41,924 nucleotides of DNA from Roseomonas sp. GC11 (GTDB taxonomy: Bacteria; Pseudomonadota; Alphaproteobacteria; Acetobacterales; Acetobacteraceae). Both the position numbers and the translations under genes were made by a program. Location of the stretch: positions 1 through 41,924 of the forward strand of contig NZ_JANFNY010000043.1 in the NCBI RefSeq assembly GCF_024437745.1, in the 5' to 3' direction. This document shows, one piece after another, positions 39,871 to 41,924 of the stretch. How positions within the stretch are numbered: the stretch's first letter is position 1; the number at the start of each line of letters is the position of its first letter. The notes beneath the pieces are model-generated. The model did not search any database, was not told the DNA's origin, and saw nothing but the letters and a program-made list of their open reading frames with translations.

Positions 39871-40332
39871 ATGGCGCTGCTGCTGAACATCCTGTGGAAC
39901 ATTCCCGGCCTGGGCTTCATCCCGGCGCTGCTCTGGCTGCTGGCGGCGCTGGTGATGGCGCTGACGGTGGTGGGCCTGCCCTGGGCGCGGGCCTGCCTGA
40001 TGCTGGCCAGCTACAGCCTGTGGCCCTTCGGCCGCAGCCTTGTCACGGTGGAGGAGCTGACGGGCCGCCCCTCGCTCGGCACCGGGCCGCTCGGGCTGCT
40101 GGCCAACCTGCTGTGGTTCCTGCTGGCCGGGCTGTGGCTCTGCCTGTCGCATCTTTCCCTCGCCCTGGCCTCGGCGGTGACGATCATCGGCCTGCCCTTC
40201 GCCTGGGCGCATCTGAAGCTGGCGGCGGCCTCGCTCTTCCCGGTGGGGCGGCGGGTGGTGCCGGCGGAGCTGGCCGAGGCCGCGGCGCTGCGCCGGGGCG
40301 AGGCGGCGCTGCAGCGCCACCGCCGTGGCTGA
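39871..40332 (+). CDS. YccF domain inner membrane protein
   Basis: 153-aa membrane protein made of two similar halves, each with the YccF (DUF307) pattern. First half: LLNILWNIPGLGFIPALLWLLAALVMALTVVGLPWARACLMLASYSLWPFGR. Second half: LLANLLWFLLAGLWLCLSHLSLALASAVTIIGLPFAWAHLKLAAASLFPVGR. About four membrane helices. Function unknown. The ATG at 39871 has AGGAGAG about 9 nt upstream; a longer frame adds 17 Arg/Pro-rich residues. It overlaps the next gene by 8 nt. Confidence 0.88.
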   Translation: MALLLNILWNIPGLGFIPALLWLLAALVMALTVVGLPWARACLMLASYSLWPFGRSLVTVEELTGRPSLGTGPLGLLANLLWFLLAGLWLCLSHLSLALASAVTIIGLPFAWAHLKLAAASLFPVGRRVVPAELAEAAALRRGEAALQRHRRG

Positions 40333-41614
40333 GACCGACATCCTGGTGGTGGGCGCCGGTGCCGCCGGGATCGCGGCGGCGCGGGCGGTGCGCGCCGCCG
40401 GGCGCGCCTGCCAGGTGCTGGAGGCGCGCGGCCGCATCGGCGGCCGGGCCTGGACGGAGCGCGCCACCCTGGCCGCGCCTTTCGACCTTGGCGCCACCTG
40501 GCTGCACCAGGCGGGGGACAACCCGCTGGCGCCGCTGGCCGAGGCCGCCGGGGCGCGGCCCTTCGACCATGACGCCGTGCGCAGCCATGCCTGCTTCGTG
40601 GCGGGCCGCCCCGCCACCCCGGCGGAGATGGCGGCCTATGACGCCGCCTATGCCGCCTTCCACCCCGCCCTGCGCGCGGCGCGCGGGCGGCTTGGCCCGG
40701 CGGCCTCGGCCGGGGAGGCGGCGCCGCGCGGCGGCCCGTGGGACGCCACCGTGGCGCATTGGGAAGGCCCGGTGATCTGCGCCGCGCCGCTCGTCGCCAT
40801 GGATCTGGGGGATTTCCTCGACACCCAGCTGGACCCGCCCAACCTGCTGCTGCCCGAGGGGGTGGGCACGCTGCTGGAGGGGCTGGCCGCCGGGCTGCCC
40901 ATCGCCTGTGGCGCGGTGGTGGAGCGCATCGCCTGGGGCGGGCGGCGTGTGGTGGCGGAGGGCGGCTTCGGCCGCATCGCCGCGCGTGCCGCCATCGTGA
41001 CGGTGCCCACCGCCGTGCTCGCCGCCGGCGCGCTGCGCTTCGACCCCGCCTTGCCGCCGGCGGTGGAGCAGGCGGCGCATGACCTGCCGCTCGGCCTGCT
41101 GAGCAAGATCGGCCTGCGCGCCAGCGGGGCGGACCGTCTCGGCCTCGCCCCCTTCGCCGGGCTGGAGCGGCAGGTGGCGCGCGAGGACGAGGCGGCGATG
41201 ACCTTCATCGCCTGGCCCTTCGGCCAGGACCACCTGATGGGCTTCCTGGGCGGGGAGGCGGCCTGGGCGCTCTCGGCCGAGGGGCCGGCGGCGCTGGCGG
41301 CCCATGCGCGGGCGGAGCTGCGCCGCGCCTATGGCGCCCGCGCCGACCGCGCCCTGCTCCCCGCGGATGAGGAAGGCGCCTGGCTGGCGAGCGACTGGGG
41401 GCGGGACCCCTTCGCGCGCGGCGCCTATTCGCATGCCCGGCCGGGGCGGGCCTCCGCGCGCGGGGTGCTGGGCGCGCCGCTGGCGGGGGGGCGGCTCTGC
41501 TTCGCCGGGGAGGCCTGCCATCCACGCCTCGCCGCCACCCTGGCCGGGGCCTGGGAGAGCGGCGCGGCGGCGGCGCGGGCGGCGCTGGGGCATCTCCTCA
41601 CGGAAACGGCATGA
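40325..41614 (+). CDS. FAD-dependent amine oxidase family protein
   Basis: 429-aa flavoprotein of the flavin monoamine oxidase type. The N-terminal dinucleotide fold is DILVVGAGAAGIAAARAVRAAGRACQVLEARGRIGGRAWTE, followed by FDLGATWLHQAGDNPL. FAD-contact region: GVGTLLEGLAAGLPI ... ERIAWGG. The C-terminal motif is RLCFAGEACHPRLAATLAGAWESGAAAA. The substrate domain is short compared with plant or animal amine oxidases. GTG start within the end of the YccF gene (8-nt overlap), so coupled to it. Substrate unknown. Confidence 0.9.
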   Translation: MAETDILVVGAGAAGIAAARAVRAAGRACQVLEARGRIGGRAWTERATLAAPFDLGATWLHQAGDNPLAPLAEAAGARPFDHDAVRSHACFVAGRPATPAEMAAYDAAYAAFHPALRAARGRLGPAASAGEAAPRGGPWDATVAHWEGPVICAAPLVAMDLGDFLDTQLDPPNLLLPEGVGTLLEGLAAGLPIACGAVVERIAWGGRRVVAEGGFGRIAARAAIVTVPTAVLAAGALRFDPALPPAVEQAAHDLPLGLLSKIGLRASGADRLGLAPFAGLERQVAREDEAAMTFIAWPFGQDHLMGFLGGEAAWALSAEGPAALAAHARAELRRAYGARADRALLPADEEGAWLASDWGRDPFARGAYSHARPGRASARGVLGAPLAGGRLCFAGEACHPRLAATLAGAWESGAAAARAALGHLLTETA

Positions 41615-41653
41615 GGGGCGGGGGGCAGCCATGATGAAGCGGGGCTTAATGTT

Positions 41654-41924
41654 GTGGCGCCGCTGCCCTATCTGCTGCACCGCATGATCGATCAGGCGGA
41701 ACCGGCGGGCTTCGACCGTCAGGGCGAGGTGCTGCGCCTGCGCGGCGCCTTCACCACCCGTGGCATTGGCGCGCTGTGGCCCGGGCTGCTGCGCGCGGCG
41801 GAAGGCGCGCGCCGGCTCGACCTCTCGGGCGTCACGCTGCTCGACACCACGGGGGCGGCGCTGGTGCTGCGCGGCGCCGCGGTGGCGGGCGGCGCCACGC
41901 CGGAGGGCGCCACCGCCCCGGTGG
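41654..41924 (+). CDS. N-terminal part of an MlaE-like ABC permease with STAS domain (truncated by window end)
   Basis: An open frame from GTG 41654 to the window edge (90 codons). It reads MAPLPYLLHRMIDQAEPAGFDRQ, then GEVLRLRGAFTTRGIGALWPGLLRAAEGA and LDLSGVTLLDTTGAALVLRGA. The last segment is the STAS-type pattern (L-D-L-S-G-V-x-x-x-D-T-x-G-A). In alphaproteobacteria such a domain precedes the permease of the Mla-type lipid transporter; the permease itself would lie beyond the window. No ATG is in frame, and the ribosome site (AAGCGGGG) is weak and 8 nt or more away, so the start is uncertain. Confidence 0.6.
   Translation, partial: MAPLPYLLHRMIDQAEPAGFDRQGEVLRLRGAFTTRGIGALWPGLLRAAEGARRLDLSGVTLLDTTGAALVLRGAAVAGGATPEGATAPV

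Noticed and set aside
1-41924. tRNA, rRNA or known riboswitches
   Set aside because: I looked for cloverleaf arms with the TTCGAAT-type T loop, rRNA segments and TPP, cobalamin, SAM and glycine riboswitch cores in the gaps and saw none. A covariance search would be needed to exclude weak ones.

Overview
The window is about 42 kb of very GC-rich chromosomal DNA with densely packed genes. Wobble positions are strongly G/C and 4- or 8-nt gene overlaps are frequent. The gene content points to an alphaproteobacterium, most likely of the Acetobacteraceae (Roseomonas-like): rsmB-rpe-heparinase, xseA divergent from purD, an HWE-kinase bacteriophytochrome with its own heme oxygenase, a Tim44-like protein, and a MocR/DUF1127 pair. 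That assignment is inference from gene content; no rRNA or tRNA is present to test it. I see no phage, transposase, IS or CRISPR.

Layout. 1-5.3 kb: rsmB (5' truncated), rpe, a heparinase II/III protein and a GT4 glycosyltransferase, all on +. 5.4-9.8 kb: a small membrane protein, a MocR regulator divergent from DUF1127-phzF, and a class III aminotransferase. 9.9-15 kb: a secreted DUF4189 protein divergent from a class A PBP, which overlaps a gene for a histidine-kinase-like protein without kinase motifs; then a methyltransferase and an arylformamidase-like hydrolase. 15.1-19.8 kb: a complete branched-chain amino acid type ABC operon (minus strand, order livK-livH-livM-livG-livF) with a perfect 14-bp palindrome just upstream. 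19.9-25.3 kb (minus strand): a possible 34-aa peptide, a flippase-GT2 pair, gpmI, and an orphan NMT1-type binding protein. 25.5-31.9 kb: Tim44-like protein, lipid A-type acyltransferase, a small hypothetical protein, xseA-M23 peptidase, purD. 32-37.1 kb: a membrane GGDEF-EAL protein converging on bphO-bphP, a light and c-di-GMP signalling island. 37.3-41.9 kb (plus strand): a Bug/TctC binding protein, patatin, YccF, an FAD amine oxidase, and the start of an MlaE-like permease with an N-terminal STAS domain.

The most unusual content is intergenic. Ten gaps carry arrays of short perfect hairpins built to one plan: 7-11 bp stems, a 3-nt loop, and almost always a C-G closing pair. I count 31, with different stem sequences and at least 15 different loops. 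Six other gaps carry an unrelated AT-rich composite element made of TTCTTTTT/AAAAAGAA hairpins around a GC-rich core. Some copies lie between divergent or tandem genes, so they cannot all be terminators of their neighbours. Other points are a possible three-way-junction RNA upstream of rpe and four AATTG half-sites arranged as two perfect inverted repeats between mocR and DUF1127.

All assignments come from reading motifs; no database search was run.
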